Assembly: GCA_949710005.1 (NCBI GenBank)
Contig: OX453274.1
Span: 31,873,714 to 31,937,713, forward strand
Direction: 5' to 3'
Origin: Ricordea florida
Lineage: Eukaryota; Cnidaria; Anthozoa; Corallimorpharia; Ricordeidae
DNA: 64,000 nt
Every line of letters starts with the position of its first letter. The first letter of the stretch is position 1. This document shows positions 21,460 through 34,046 of the stretch, one piece after another. The notes under the pieces are model-generated. The model was not told the origin of the DNA. It was given only the letters and a program-made list of their open reading frames with translations, and made no database searches. Made by a program: the position numbers and the translations under genes.

Positions 21460-23700
21460 AAACCAGCATTGAAAAATTACTTTCTTTAGTCACAAAAAGA
21501 AACTGTCAGCATGGATATGATTTAATTCACAGACAATAATTTCAAGTAACTAGCGTAAAACATATTGCAGTGATCTGTCTTCCATCTCTTTGTCTGAGTG
21601 GGAATGTTTATTTTTGGCGAATTATACAATTGATTTTATCTCCCTTTCAATTGTAAACGCGTTCCTTAGTCTGAAAACCTTTCTCGTTTTGGAAGACAGT
21701 TTCAAGTGATTCCGGCAAAAACTCTTGGCATTCTTCTATTTCCTGTCGCCTGAAGCGTTGCAGTCAAAGCAAGGCTTAAAACAAAGTAGCTTCACAGCAT
21801 AAGCAACCAAAGAGTTGCTACTTGGTACTTCTTGAAGCTTAATTGGCCGACTTTTATAAGAGGGTGAAAAGCCATCGCGGTGAAACTAAGACACTACAAA
21901 TAACCTTTGCTGCTAATTGTACAATAAATTCAAATTCTCTAGTGGAGTATTGTTTATTTTGAATTTATTTGGCAATCAACTCTCACAGGCAGATTTAACA
22001 CCAATATTTCACGAGGTGAAGCCTTTTTCCAGATAGAATAGGATCCATTTTAAGCTTAACTGCTAGTTTTACAGTACATTGAACATCTATTTCAATTCTC
22101 TCTCTTGAGATGTAATTGTTTGACTTTTTCGTTTCACATAATAAACATGCAAAAATTTCAACGCGCCGATGGGCTGAGAGCGCGTCAATTGATCCCAAAC
22201 AGTGCAGAAAGTTGAAATTGAGTGCAGAAATTTGAAATTGAATTGGTGCCTTTATGTTATTAACAAGTGATCACCTGGTTCAAGTTAGAATCTTGTATAA
22301 ATAAGCACTGGTAAATTTTTCAAATAAATTGCACTCGCCCTACACGCTCATGCAATTTTTTCTGGCTTTGAAAAATTTACTTATGTTCATCTATTCCAAA
22401 TTGCACTCGAAACCATTTGATTACCTAGACAAACAACTTGCACAGCCAGTTTTAAGACCAGCATTTGTTAAGAAACTTGCCGTTTAGCTGTAAAAAGGAA
22501 CTTAATTCTCTGTTAAAAAGTTAATGTTACGGTTAATTTTCCGGGCATTCTGATTGGAACTAGTGGATTCCTGCGGGAAGGAGCCAACTGCAATTTCCCT
22601 TACCAGTACTCCTCGGTTTCAGTCTTGCACGTGCAAAATTCGCTTGCATTTCTTAGCCATTGTAGTCGCCATTGTGTGGCTTCCGCCATTTTGATATCGA
22701 GACGAATCGGATGCGGCACAGGAGGAAACGAAATAGAAGAATACATTCTACTCACTTCGGTTAAATCATTTGGAATTCATCTTAACATTTCACAGAATTT
22801 CCTTTTATTACCTCAAATTTAATATTTCCGCGGTTTTCGTAGCCCTTGTGGTCGCCATTTGTGGTAGTATCTTTCGCTATTTTGACGCAATAACGATCCC
22901 ACACATGAAAAGGTGGGAAGCATTTCCCCTTTTTTGAAATCCGCGTTAAGTTATCGGGCTCGGTTAGCTATTTCATGATCGCATTATTTACAAAGGCAGG
23001 GACGTAGCCAGGATTTTTTCAGAGGTACGCACAATGTTCCAAACCTCCCCACCCCCTACCCTCACATATACAGAAATATTGTGTCTAGTATCGCGGCGGT
23101 GGTGAATTTACGATGTTACGAATCCGCGCCGTAATATTCTTGATTGGGGAAACCTAAGTTCAGCCCGACTTTTGTGTGTTTATGTTCTCAAGTTCGATCA
23201 TTTGTGCTGCCTAATTTGTGTTCAAAGTCTCTCTCTATGGGTTTTGTTTTTCTTATTTCCGCATATTTCGTGTATGTTGTTCCACTACACGTCTCGACTA
23301 GCTCTGCTATTTGCGTGTAGTGTATTCTGTACACTTATCTTTTATCTTGTAAATAAACTTGACTTGACTTGAATAGACTTACCTGGATGGCTCAAGAGAA
23401 AATGAGGTAAGAGAATGTTTCTTCCATACTGGATTCTCTTACTATGATAAGGGGACAGAATCTAATTTTTAGAGTTGAAACGATTTACTGACCAATGGCT
23501 GATGTCCTTCTCATCACGTGGTTGTAATTTCAATGCGCCATGTGGAAACCGCGCAGCCATGAAACTAGATATAAATAGATTCCGCGCTAAAAATAGATTC
23601 TGTCCCCCTATCATATCAGACGGGGTTATGTTCTCTTTCCTCGTTTTCTCTTGTTCAAACTTGATAGATAGTTTTATTTTCCATTTTTGATACAGTTTTC
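21460..23700. other. Intergenic stretch; retroelement 3' tail near 23150-23375
   Basis: No gene seen. Near 22997 there is a truncated end of the GGGACGTAGCCAGGAT MITE type. 23150-23375 ends in AAATAAACTTGACTTGACTTG, which looks like the 3' tail with short terminal repeats of a non-LTR retroelement (weak). Confidence 0.4.
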
Positions 23701-23774
23701 TAATAATCAAAGTTACGTATCATGTATGGTATGGAAGGATGACTAGCAAGCCCATAGGGGCATTTCTAGTTGTC

Positions 23775-24000
23775 AGCCCTGAGGCCCCGCCCACACGTAT
23801 CCGGATAAATTTGAATCCGCAAACTTTTCTTTGCTGATGCACCTTTCGTCGTCACGTTTCCGGTGAATCCGGCAACCGAATCCGCAAAGATTTGAATCCG
23901 CTATCCAGAGTGGAAACTTTTGAATACGATATGAATCTGATATAGTGTGGACGCCGAATCCGGTCGAATCCATAAACTTTTGAATCCGATGACGTAACCA
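23775..24000. repeat. Repeat rich in TTTGAATCCG words
   Basis: At least six copies of TTTGAATCCG or a close variant, between CCACACGTATCCGG and GATGACGTAACC. Probably one dispersed element; ends not resolved. Confidence 0.45.
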
Positions 24001-24098
24001 AAGCGGTTCCAGTATAATATTTATGTCGTAAACATACAACATGGACGCCAAAACAAATGCTATCGCTTCACTTCTTGTTAGACTTATTTCAAGTCTGT

Positions 24099-24558
24099 CC
24101 CCCAGTCCATGGACTACCCAGTGGATTACCCTAAAAATGTACTACCCCTGGAAATATACTATTTCGAATAATATACTATTTCGAATGAGTACTATTCATG
24201 TTCATTTATATACTTACATTGCACGAACTTTGTTTATTTTTCGTCTGATCCATAGCTCGGGTGTAAGAAATGTGCGGATCAGCTGCGGCTATAAAACCAC
24301 CTTACTCGTGGTGAAGACATTTTTATAAAGTTCCTTGTAAGGGCGATTAGATTTGAGACTACATTTTTCTGCATTCAGTGGTTGTTTATTGAATATGATA
24401 TTCAAGATGGCAGCTGGGATCAGACGAAAGATAAATAAGGTTCGTGCAATCTAAGTATATATAAATGGAAGTTCCTTGAATAGTACTCATTCGAAATAGT
24501 ATTTTCTAGGGGTAGTCCATTTTATGGTAGTCCATTTGGGTAGTCCATGGACTGGGGG
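24099..24558. mobile_element. Long-TIR MITE (CCCCAGTCCATGGACTACCC ends)
   Basis: The left arm begins CCCCAGTCCATGGACTACCC and the right arm ends CCATGGACTGGGG. Matching pieces include AATGGACTACC, CTACCCCT, TATTTCGAATGAGTACTAT and TTAGATTGCACGAAC-type sequence deeper in the arms. About 460 bp with arms over 100 bp. Confidence 0.8.
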
Positions 24559-24693
24559 TCATCGTTTTGTCCATCACCAATTTAAACCTAGTTTGGTTTA
24601 AGGAAAAAAAAAGAGAGCAGCATCTTTTTCTCCCTGAGACCGTCGAGCATAAACAAAACGAGAAAACACTTTATGAAGTGAAGTTTGAAAACA

Positions 24694-25596
24694 GAGTGTA
24701 TCTAATTGTCGAGAGTCGAGGGTAACATGTCGAGGGTAACTTGAAAAATATATCAAAATAAAGTAAAAAATAAAAAATAAAAATCACGTTGCGTGACACG
24801 GCCAAAGGACTTCTCGCTCCTTATAGTCTGTGGCAGTGATACCAACAGCGCTGTCTGTACTGTCACGCAAACGTAAACTCTTATCAGAGGAAACATGCAC
24901 GCTAATTTTCATTTCTCGATATTCACGCTTATTATCTCCATTTAGGACTGTAGAACATTATATCTTTGTTTTCATTGTTTTCATGCCATACTCGCCAAGT
25001 AAAGAAAATTAACGTAAACAGTTAATTGAAATAAATACTTAATTGAAGTACTAAAGAATAGGGGAAGGCTTGCCTGTTATCTAATCTTAGCCTTCAATGC
25101 CTGCGTGTTTGTTCATTGCCTGCCCGATATATAAACATGGGATACTTTCAAACAGTTCTCTCTAGTTTATTTGATATTTATTGGAGCTCCATTTTGGCTG
25201 TTCATTCTCTTGCTTTTTGTCGAATTCTTAATGGCCTTCCTAAAAAGAAAAACAGGTAAAAATCACACATTTTTTGCCGTTCTCAAGAAAACCAAACGTC
25301 TACGTCGCGTGACTACTCGGTGACACTAGAGAGAACTGAGTTTACGTTTGCGTGACAGTACAGACAGCGCTGTTAGTCTCACCACCCGAGACAAAAAGGA
25401 GCGGGAAGTCATTTGGCCGTGTCACGCAACGCGTTACTCAAAAAAAAGAAAAGCTGGCGAAAGAAAATTCTGTCTTGATTTTTATTTTTTATTTTTCACT
25501 TTATTTTAATAAATTTTTTAAGTTACCCTCGACCCTCGACATGTTACCCTGGATTCTTGACATTTTACTCTCGACTCTCGACAATTAGATACACTC
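24694..25596. mobile_element. Long-TIR element, about 900 bp
   Basis: Arms of roughly 190 bp. Left begins GAGTGTATCTAATTGTCGAG, right ends CTCGACAATTAGATACACTC. The arms share TCGAGGGTAACATGTCGAGG, a run of AAAATAAAAAAT, GCGTGACACGGCCAAA and GACAGCGCTGT. The ~460-bp centre has no transposase frame. Non-autonomous DNA transposon or fold-back element; superfamily not assigned. Confidence 0.82.
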
Positions 25597-28081
25597 AACC
25601 AAATGGGGCCACATTTGGTCAGTTTGACAAAACCATTTTATGCGCCGTTTCATGAAACTAATTATTTGAAATAATTTAAGTGTCAGGATATTTGACACTA
25701 TCCAGACTTGTCGCTAGCGTGAATTGTTGACTCGCATACCGATCACGCCACTTTGAAACAATGGGTTGTTCAAGAGCTTGGCGGGAATTTTAGTTTTAGG
25801 ACATTCATTCTATGTTGACAGGCCTGCACGACTGCCATGCAAGTTCGTTTTTTAGCCATAGCTTTGCTCCCACGAGTATGTCTTGTAAAGAACGTCCTTT
25901 CTTATATAATTAAAATTTTGTTTTAGCAATGCTTGGCTTTCAATCAAATGCCAGTCTTTCACCTGGATGGGTTGGTATTGTGGTACAAAAGGCAAGATTT
26001 GTTTGTTTTTCTTTGTGTTTTTGTTGGAGGTCTTGCTCATTTGGTTATATCAAATAACCAAAAACACAAAACTGGTTTTATCAAATAACCAAAAACACAA
26101 TACTTGCTTTTATCCAATAACCAGAGGGAAACAAGATCGGTTTTATCAAATAACCAATGTCACCAATGGAAACAAAATTGATTATATGAAATAAACAATT
26201 TGAGTAAAAATGGTCATTTACGATAATATTATCCGCTGAGTTAAATTATCATAAATAAAAGAAGTAAATCATAAGAAAATCCTCCCAAAATAGTTCAAAC
26301 GGCGCCCCATACGCTCTTAGTCTGCTTTCATGTACGAGGCTTGCCGGCGTTTGTGTTCTCCACGGAACAACGGCCCCGTTAGAACGACTACGTGGGCGGG
26401 TTCGGACAACTCGGGTTTCCGAAAACGTCCAACCGTGAGGCGGGGTGCAGAATCGGAAGGGGAGGAGCTCGAGTAGCGGAATATTCATACAGTATGTATT
26501 TCTATCCTGGTAACAGAGGTTTTCCGCTCTCTCAAAACTTCGTTTTCGACGTGTAGTGGAGTCGCTTTCCACCGCTTTTTAGCTAAAACGAGTTAGAAAT
26601 TAAGAGAGGGCAGAAAACCGTTGGAACTGGACAGAAAATTGGATTGTTTTGTGCGCAGAAGGACGTGAGCGAAGTCCGTAATGTGAGCTGCATTTGACGC
26701 AGTACCATTCATCGTCCCCTGATTGTGTCAATTACCACGGAATCCACAGTCATTTTAGTTGATAAGAGTCAAACCACTAATTATAGAACTAAATAACATT
26801 CGTGGGTGGGAACTAAAATCTGACCTCTGACTGAGGTCAAGAATTTAGGCGGTTTACACTTTAAAGCTCTTTTTTTCTTACGTCTCTTTATTTTACCGCT
26901 GTGTTTGCCTCCGTTACAAAAGGTAGAGCAAACCTCGGTCATGTACTGATTTAGTTTAGGAGTTCCAAGTCTCAAAGGAAAATCCGATCGAATGAAAGCA
27001 TTGAAATTCATGTTCCGCGGACTCCATGTTGTCGTTACTGCACGTTTGCTGTTTAGTTTAGTTTCTTTGCGTCTTTAGGGAACTCTGTTCCATATTGAAC
27101 TAAACTTTGGGAGCGTCAGGGTTTTTCTAAATATTTGTATGGAGCAGTATGCCGACTTGAAACTTGAATTGCGCGACAGGGGGTGAAGAAAGAGAATAAA
27201 AAATTGTGCAAGTACATTTTGTGGTTCCTTGCATTCACGCGTTAAATAAAGGACAGCTAAACTTCCTATCAGTTTGAACTTATCCCGTATGTTACTGTTG
27301 CTAAGTTACCCCAAAACCAAAAGAGGGTGGCACCAAAAGAGGTTAGCTGTAGCCGTCAACAGAATTGCGCTCTGTATTTTTCTTGACGCATTGAGATGGC
27401 ATTCGCTTATTACTTGCACAAAGTGTCTTGCAAAACAGGCTTCGAAAGAAACTAGCTTTTTGTTTGTTTCATATTAACCCGCCATCTATAATTGGTTAAC
27501 TGGCTGTGGGCACGCTTTGTAAAGATCATTCATGTTCATGTTATAATTATTCACAAATGACCTCCAAAGAACAATACAATTGATTATTTGACGAGGTTTC
27601 CGGTTTTTTTCAGGGAAGGAATTTGCGCCCGTTTTTCTAATAGTAGCATCGTTTGCGACAAGTACGAGAGTTTTTCTTTGCATCTAAATTCAACGTCCAC
27701 GTGGACAAAATCGCGATCTGAAAATATCAAGAGAAAATACACAGTTGTTTTGTGTTACGCCGTCCGAGGTGTCAAGCAATCAATTGTCTTGTCAATATTG
27801 GAAACCATCGCGCAACCTGATTGGCTGATGGTGACCTCTAATGTCGGTCAATTGTTATCTTAGGCCGTGTCCATCTTAGTCAATTTGGTCATTTATAGAT
27901 GTCTATTTCGTCCGTGTATGCTCGATTAGAGACCGCTTTGTTTTGCGTGTTGTTTTCACAAACATGTGCAAAGGGTTAGTGGACTTTACTTCCAGATAAC
28001 TACAGCTTACAAGAAGATACGTTCGTATTCACGCTTCAACTCATCAATTCATTTGCTCTCTTCGCCAGATTTCACAGCATC
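25597..28081. other. Upstream region of the IGSF9-like gene
   Basis: No coding exon recognised. Includes the short tandem array at 26041-26160. Promoter and 5' UTR of the IGSF9-like gene should lie at its right end; no clear TATA box seen. Confidence 0.4.
26041..26160 (+). repeat. Tandem repeat of TATCAAATAACCAAAAACAC-like units
   Basis: About four copies with a period near 33 bp, each containing TTTTATC(A/C)AATAACCA, with decay toward the right. Confidence 0.7.
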
Positions 28082-28133
28082 ATGTTTTGTTTCCTCCTGT
28101 GGATATTTTGCTTCTTTTCTTCATTTCACCGAG
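28082..28133 (+). CDS. IGSF9-like exon 1: signal peptide
   Basis: ATG plus 16 codons and one base: MFCFLLWIFCFFSSFHR then G|, a strongly hydrophobic leader, followed by donor GAG|GTAAGT. Joins exon 2 to give Gly-Leu-Ala-Gln. Confidence 0.8.
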
Positions 28134-31100
28134 GTAAGTTGGCGAAGTTTCCTTCTAATTATCACACCTTTGCCGATAAGCAGCTAGGAAAGCTTCTTAT
28201 TTCGAAAACAGCGTTCTTTTGTACGTAACATTTACCGCGTTCGAAACCCCCAAACACAGCAGACTTGCGGTTTGTAATATTCCGTCTAGTCTCATCTGAT
28301 TATTGGGCCAATATATCACCAGATACCTTTATTACACTTGAAGTGTGTTACCATCTCGTACAAATCATTATGTGTGTTTATTTTCGTTCAAAATAAGTTC
28401 CTGTTTCTTTGCTTGCGCTTCAGCGTTCACAAAATATTGCTAGCTCTTTTCTTCTCAGTTATTTCAATGAAGGCTTCTTGCATGGTTGTTGGTACACGCT
28501 TTTACTATAACAGCTTATCGCTAAGTTTATCTGATCCCTTCTGTCGTTAGTGATCCAGACCTATCGAACTCGACGATATATTGGACCTTTCTGCCTCTTC
28601 TTAGCGTCCAAAAGGATTTTGCGTTTTTAGCCCCTTCTTACCTGTCATGTTTGAATCTACGCTGTTCGAATTTCGACTGGTAGACAGCGCGTATATGTCA
28701 TTGAGACGCACGTACACTTTTCATGTATTTCAGAGCACGCGATCGAAAGCGAAACATTTCCACCGTGATACGAATCCGTGCGGTCACGTTTTTGGTGGTG
28801 TTTTTATTACTCACCACGCAATTATTTCTTTGTTCGTTTTAGGCTTGGCCCAAGGAACATCATCTAATACCGACCCTGGTGGAGGGAAAGGTCCGCCGAT
28901 CGAGGTCTCAGTGAAAGTGGGATCCGATGCGATTTTGTTGTGCGATATTATAAGCGACAGCAACCCCTCGGATTATATAGAATGGAGGAAGAACGGCTCA
29001 AAAAGCCCGGTATTTATGAAGTTTATGAACTTCAAACCGCATATCGACTCTCGCTACTCGCGTCGCCTGCACATGATAAACACTTCGGCAATTTTAATTT
29101 CTGGGGTCAAGGAGAGCGATGCTGGTATATACCGATGCAAAACAATGCAAACTGGAGACACTAGTACGCTATTCATTCAAGGTAGATGGGTTGTTTTGAA
29201 AGTCCAAGGTAAGTCTGATAAGTGGAAATATTCATGCTGTTAGCGGGATAAGTGTGCCGTGTTTGGTTTTATGTTTTGTTTCCTTTCACCCGTACCTTCA
29301 GTTTGTTTACGGGAGAAAGTTTCTCGTATGGCTAATAATTGTACATGAACAACAGCGTATTATGAATCGAATCCTACTTTAAAAGATTGGCTTCGAATGC
29401 CCATAATCTGTAGACTCGTAAGATATGTCAAACTAGTAAGCAGTGTTATATTGCCGCTCGAGTTAGCTCACGAGAGCTTATATTGAAATACGCCCAAGGG
29501 CACCCAAACTACACCTATAATACTTTGTTTAAGTGCGTGACGCTCACCACACATAACCCTAAACCTGCTGTGCGAAACGTGTATTTTGTATTAAAAGTAG
29601 AAGTCAAATTCATAAGTATTGTGTACGAACTGTAGTTGTAATTCCATTCGCTGGTAGGTCCTATTTATGGTACGAACGTCATTGCTACACGCTTCAGGGT
29701 GCTTAGTTGAAACCGTCACATCATAGCTACTAATTTGCACAGCCGTGTTTCGTTCTCAAAATATTTGTTTGATTTCGGTTGACCGTTCCTAAGTCAAGTT
29801 CAATTTGTGGCTGTTGGAAAAAAAATTGACAGAGGACAATGTCACACAGCATAACGAAATCCCTTGGAGCTAAAACAATATGGCGGTTTATTTAAAATAA
29901 TTTCCTCGTTTTTCGTAGGACGTTTAAGTACCGCTAGCACAAAAAAGGTCACTCAATGAATAAATTTGCGATGCTGTCGGTGGAGGCTTTCAAGTTTTCT
30001 AGTTGACAAAGCTGTTACTTTTACTGATTTATGAAGATTTTTCGTCCACGACTTATAGCCGTTCACTTCATTTTGGTACTGGGTAAAAAATCAACTTTTG
30101 TTAACAACACCTTGTTCTTTATGTTTTACTCTACTGTGTGAAGACGCAATTCCCGACAGCGTGTAAAAGATCTGTTCTTTTGTACTTTTGTCGCGTTTTT
30201 GTCAACGCAAGTTTTTCATGGGGAAAGGTAAAATAACACCAAAATTGGACTTTTAAGCCTTTTAAGGTTTGTTCTGAGCGGAAAGGACATTTCCAGCGCA
30301 TAGCAGACGGAAAAAAGTAGTATTGTGGTTTCTCTGTTAATCCTCCGTTATTGAAATATGTGTAATGAGGGATTTGGTACGCCGGAACTAAAAGTCGTAA
30401 AAACGTTATTGATGCGATAAGCCGACTGTATGTAACGCTCGATTCATAGCATAACTGACATAGAAGAGGTGATACAAGTGTAATCATTCCTTCAGTTGGA
30501 AATGTTTGCGCCTCTGAATTCGATTTGCGTCATTCACTTTGTACCGGCCCTTTTTGAATCCTTTGTTCTGAATTTCACTTTTCTTTTGTGCCTTACAAAG
30601 CGCACACAAGAAGAATATTTAACTGGGCATTAAGCTACGTACATTCACTAGTACCTGAAGTGCTTGAAAAGAAAATCTGTTATCGCCACCCTGTCTGTCT
30701 CGTGGTTTTTTCACTCGTAACAATTTCACTTATATCAACAGATTTAAAAAATGTCGGTGTTATCGTTTTGGTTTAGGTTTAGTTAAAGAACGATGCAGTG
30801 ACGGAATATAGTAAACAGTGTTGGTCTGTTTTGTTTTGTGTTTTTTTTGTTATTGGTATGAATGTACGTTTTTTACTAATCACCGCTCCATTTTTATTTT
30901 TTTTTTGTTGTGGCGCTTGTTCACGCAAGTGCACTCAGCAATTCCAAAAGACTAGGTACTTAAAGTTGAGAAGAATTCTAGTTATTCTCCAGTGGTCTTT
31001 GCTCATTAATTGAGAAATCCTTTTAAAACCACTGGGAGGAACAAGGTAGTAATTGCGAAAACAGCGGCGAGACCATCCCTCAAGCGGCGTCAGTATAGTT

Positions 31101-34013
31101 CGAATTTTAATATCCTACGTTTGAGAGCGTTTTACTCATTGTTGACTCAAAACCCATTGGTTTTGACAGTTCGTTTTCAGTTGTCATTTCCGTCCTATTT
31201 GTATTTTAGTTATAATCTTTAGGCGTTACGTATCACAGTTGGAATTTTAGTTGCAGTCGGTTGTCAACGGTTTCTTGCGTCCTTGAATGGAACTATTTTC
31301 AATAATTTTTGTCTCCTCAAATGTCTCGCAAAGGAAGCGTCAACAGACGACTATCACGCGACTAGTATCAAATCACGGAAACGCAGAAATTCACTCTCAA
31401 GATGTAATAACTCTTGTGTTGTTTTAGAGGAAAACAAACGAACCGACAGACGTTTTGCTGAACGTTGACGCGGTTGACATCACCATGGTAACATGACGCA
31501 CGTGTGTGCTTAACGCGACAGGAACTGTCAGTCTTTAGGGACAAATTTTGAATGATTGAAAAATTATTCTTTTTAGAGTTCTGTTGACTTGACCCTTTGT
31601 AAAGAAACTCCAGTGAAAGGCAGAGCAGGTTAAAATAATTTTGTCAACATTTGAGCACGCAATATGAGAAAAAAGCTCAAAAGTTACTGAGAGTGAAGTG
31701 ATTTAAGTCGAATAATGCAGTTAACGTTATTTCATATTTTTACAACTTCCTTCAGGAAAGCGAAAGGCTAAAAAATGATAGCCTCATTACTGATTTTGCA
31801 TTTGAAATGTGTCTTTGTTTTCGTAAATATGAACCCTAAATTGAACCCCATCCCAGGGTTTCGGATGGTGGAATAATGGAAAAGCAAACGGGTTAGAGAA
31901 AATGGACGAATGGAGAAAGGTTATTATCGCTAACTCTCCCGCTTTTTTTGCGTTTTTCTTCGCCATTTGTACCCTGTTCTGGGATGACGGTGACCATCTT
32001 AAACCCTACAAAAGTGAAGGTTTTGTTCAAGTTATACATTGCGATAACGAAACAGCTTAACTGTTGACACGCCAGAGTGTGGTTGGGTAATCAAGCTGCA
32101 GCGTAAGAGCAAACAGAACTTCAACTTTGGGACAATGCTGTGCAGCAAGCTGACACTGTAAGCTCCGCCTGTCTTTATTAAACGTGAATCTCGTTTTCGT
32201 GTGAGCTTTGTAATGAAAGGATGCACAAATGCGAGAGTTAGTGAACTCCTTTTTTGGCAATGTTCTCCAAGATCGACGTCGTATAAGGCGACATCGCGAA
32301 TAGCCTTTGATTCACTCCCTCAAATTAAAGATTAGCTTACACTGGATAAGTCATCAACAGTTCTAATCTAAAAAAAAAAAATTAAATAAATAAATAAAAA
32401 TTCAAAAAATAACAGTTCTAATCTACTGGGGCGTACAATATCTATCTTTAACAGTCCAAAGTTGTGCCATGGAAACAAAACGTTTAAAGAACTGTACAGG
32501 GATATGTTATCGCTCACTTAGTTCTTGTAAGGCACCTTATTAATATGCACTCCTTAGTTTACTAACTCTGGTTTCTTTAAACAATGTGCCTGTCCCTGTA
32601 AGGTCCACGAAGATGGGCCACATCAGTAAGAAAATGCTCCTTATAAAGGAACTCACGGCCCGTACCCCAGAGGTGTCCATGAGGGTCGTCGCTCTGGTTT
32701 CGCTTGGCATAACTTTGTAAGGCTTCTTAATAAGATGCATTCTTGGGTGTTTTTAAGCGATGTTCCTGGCCCTGCTTGATTCACTAAAATGGGGCCCAGA
32801 GGTACCCACGAGAGTCCTCACTGTTCTCTCTCTTGGCATAACTTTGTAAGGGTCCTTGATAAGATGCAATTGTAGGTGTTTTTAAGTTACGTTCCTGACC
32901 CTGCATGGTCCACTAAAATGGGGGCTATCATTAAAAGAATGCTCCTTATAAAGGAACTCATGGAGCCTACCTCAGAGGTATCCACGTGATTTCTCACTGC
33001 CCTCTCTCTCTCTTTCCAAACAGGGGCTCCTAACAAATCCTTCTAATTTCCAGGTTAATAACGAGTTTTGTAAATAGCGTAATTCTCTTCCCTCTTCAAC
33101 TGTTAATTATTCTATTAAATGTTGCATTTTAGGTAATGTTGTAATGCTTCTATTTTTACGAAAAAATTCTTATTTTGACTTATCCCGTGAACATCATCTT
33201 ATTGTTCATGTTTGTAATCACATAGTTGCCACGTTGCATTTCAAAAATCCTTAACTTGTAAACTATTTTGCTTGCATTTGTTTGAAAATCTAGGTACTTT
33301 TAAACCAACCAGAATTTTTAGTTTATCCTTTTTCAATGCTTGTTACTTTTCTACTCTGATCATTTCGGTTCATTTCGGAATTTCATTGAGGTCAATTCGG
33401 TTTTATCATTTTTCGCTTTCATTGCTTTTTAAATTTCCTCATTGATCATTTGAAATTTATATTCGTTCGGTTCTTTTTCAATCTTGTTGCCTTGATTGTT
33501 TTAGTTTTCCCCTAGTCACGTGCTGTTTGACGATGTCTTTGTGGTTTGGTTCTTTCATCTTGGTTCTTTTATCATTTTAGCAGCCTCTCCCCAGGCTGCC
33601 CCTACTGGGCCTCTCTGTTATCAGAGGCCATAATTCTATTCGCTCTGACAAAGGGCTAACGCTCGAAACGTCAGCCCCCTTTTTTTTTTACTTAACGGTG
33701 GTATCACTTTATCAACTTGTTTGATTATCCCAATTTCTTGTGTTTCAATTCCCCTTTGACGCAGAAATAGTTTCTTTAGAAACCGCCCCCACAATACTTG
33801 ATATGATACCACACGAGTGCGACTACGAGTTCATAATTTGACTGCAGATTTTCTTTTTGACAATTTCGTCGAATGTTCCCTCTTCTTTCCGTCTTTCCCA
33901 TCCCAAAATGTCAAAATTTATTTAGGGACGCGCACTTTTTGTTTTAATAAAGCACCCTCTTAGTCGTACTCTCGTAAAAAACGTATTTTTAAAATGGAAG
34001 CTATAAAAGTCTG

Positions 34014-34046
<33 letters not shown>

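Noticed and set aside
22600..22900. Possible exon in the region with repeated GTCGCCATT words
   Set aside because: No acceptor-donor pair bounding an open frame; the frame is short and unlike any domain.
30858..30935. Frame starting MNVRFLLITAPFLFFF as another signal-peptide exon
   Set aside because: No phase 1 donor follows the hydrophobic stretch; the T-run itself creates the hydrophobic look.
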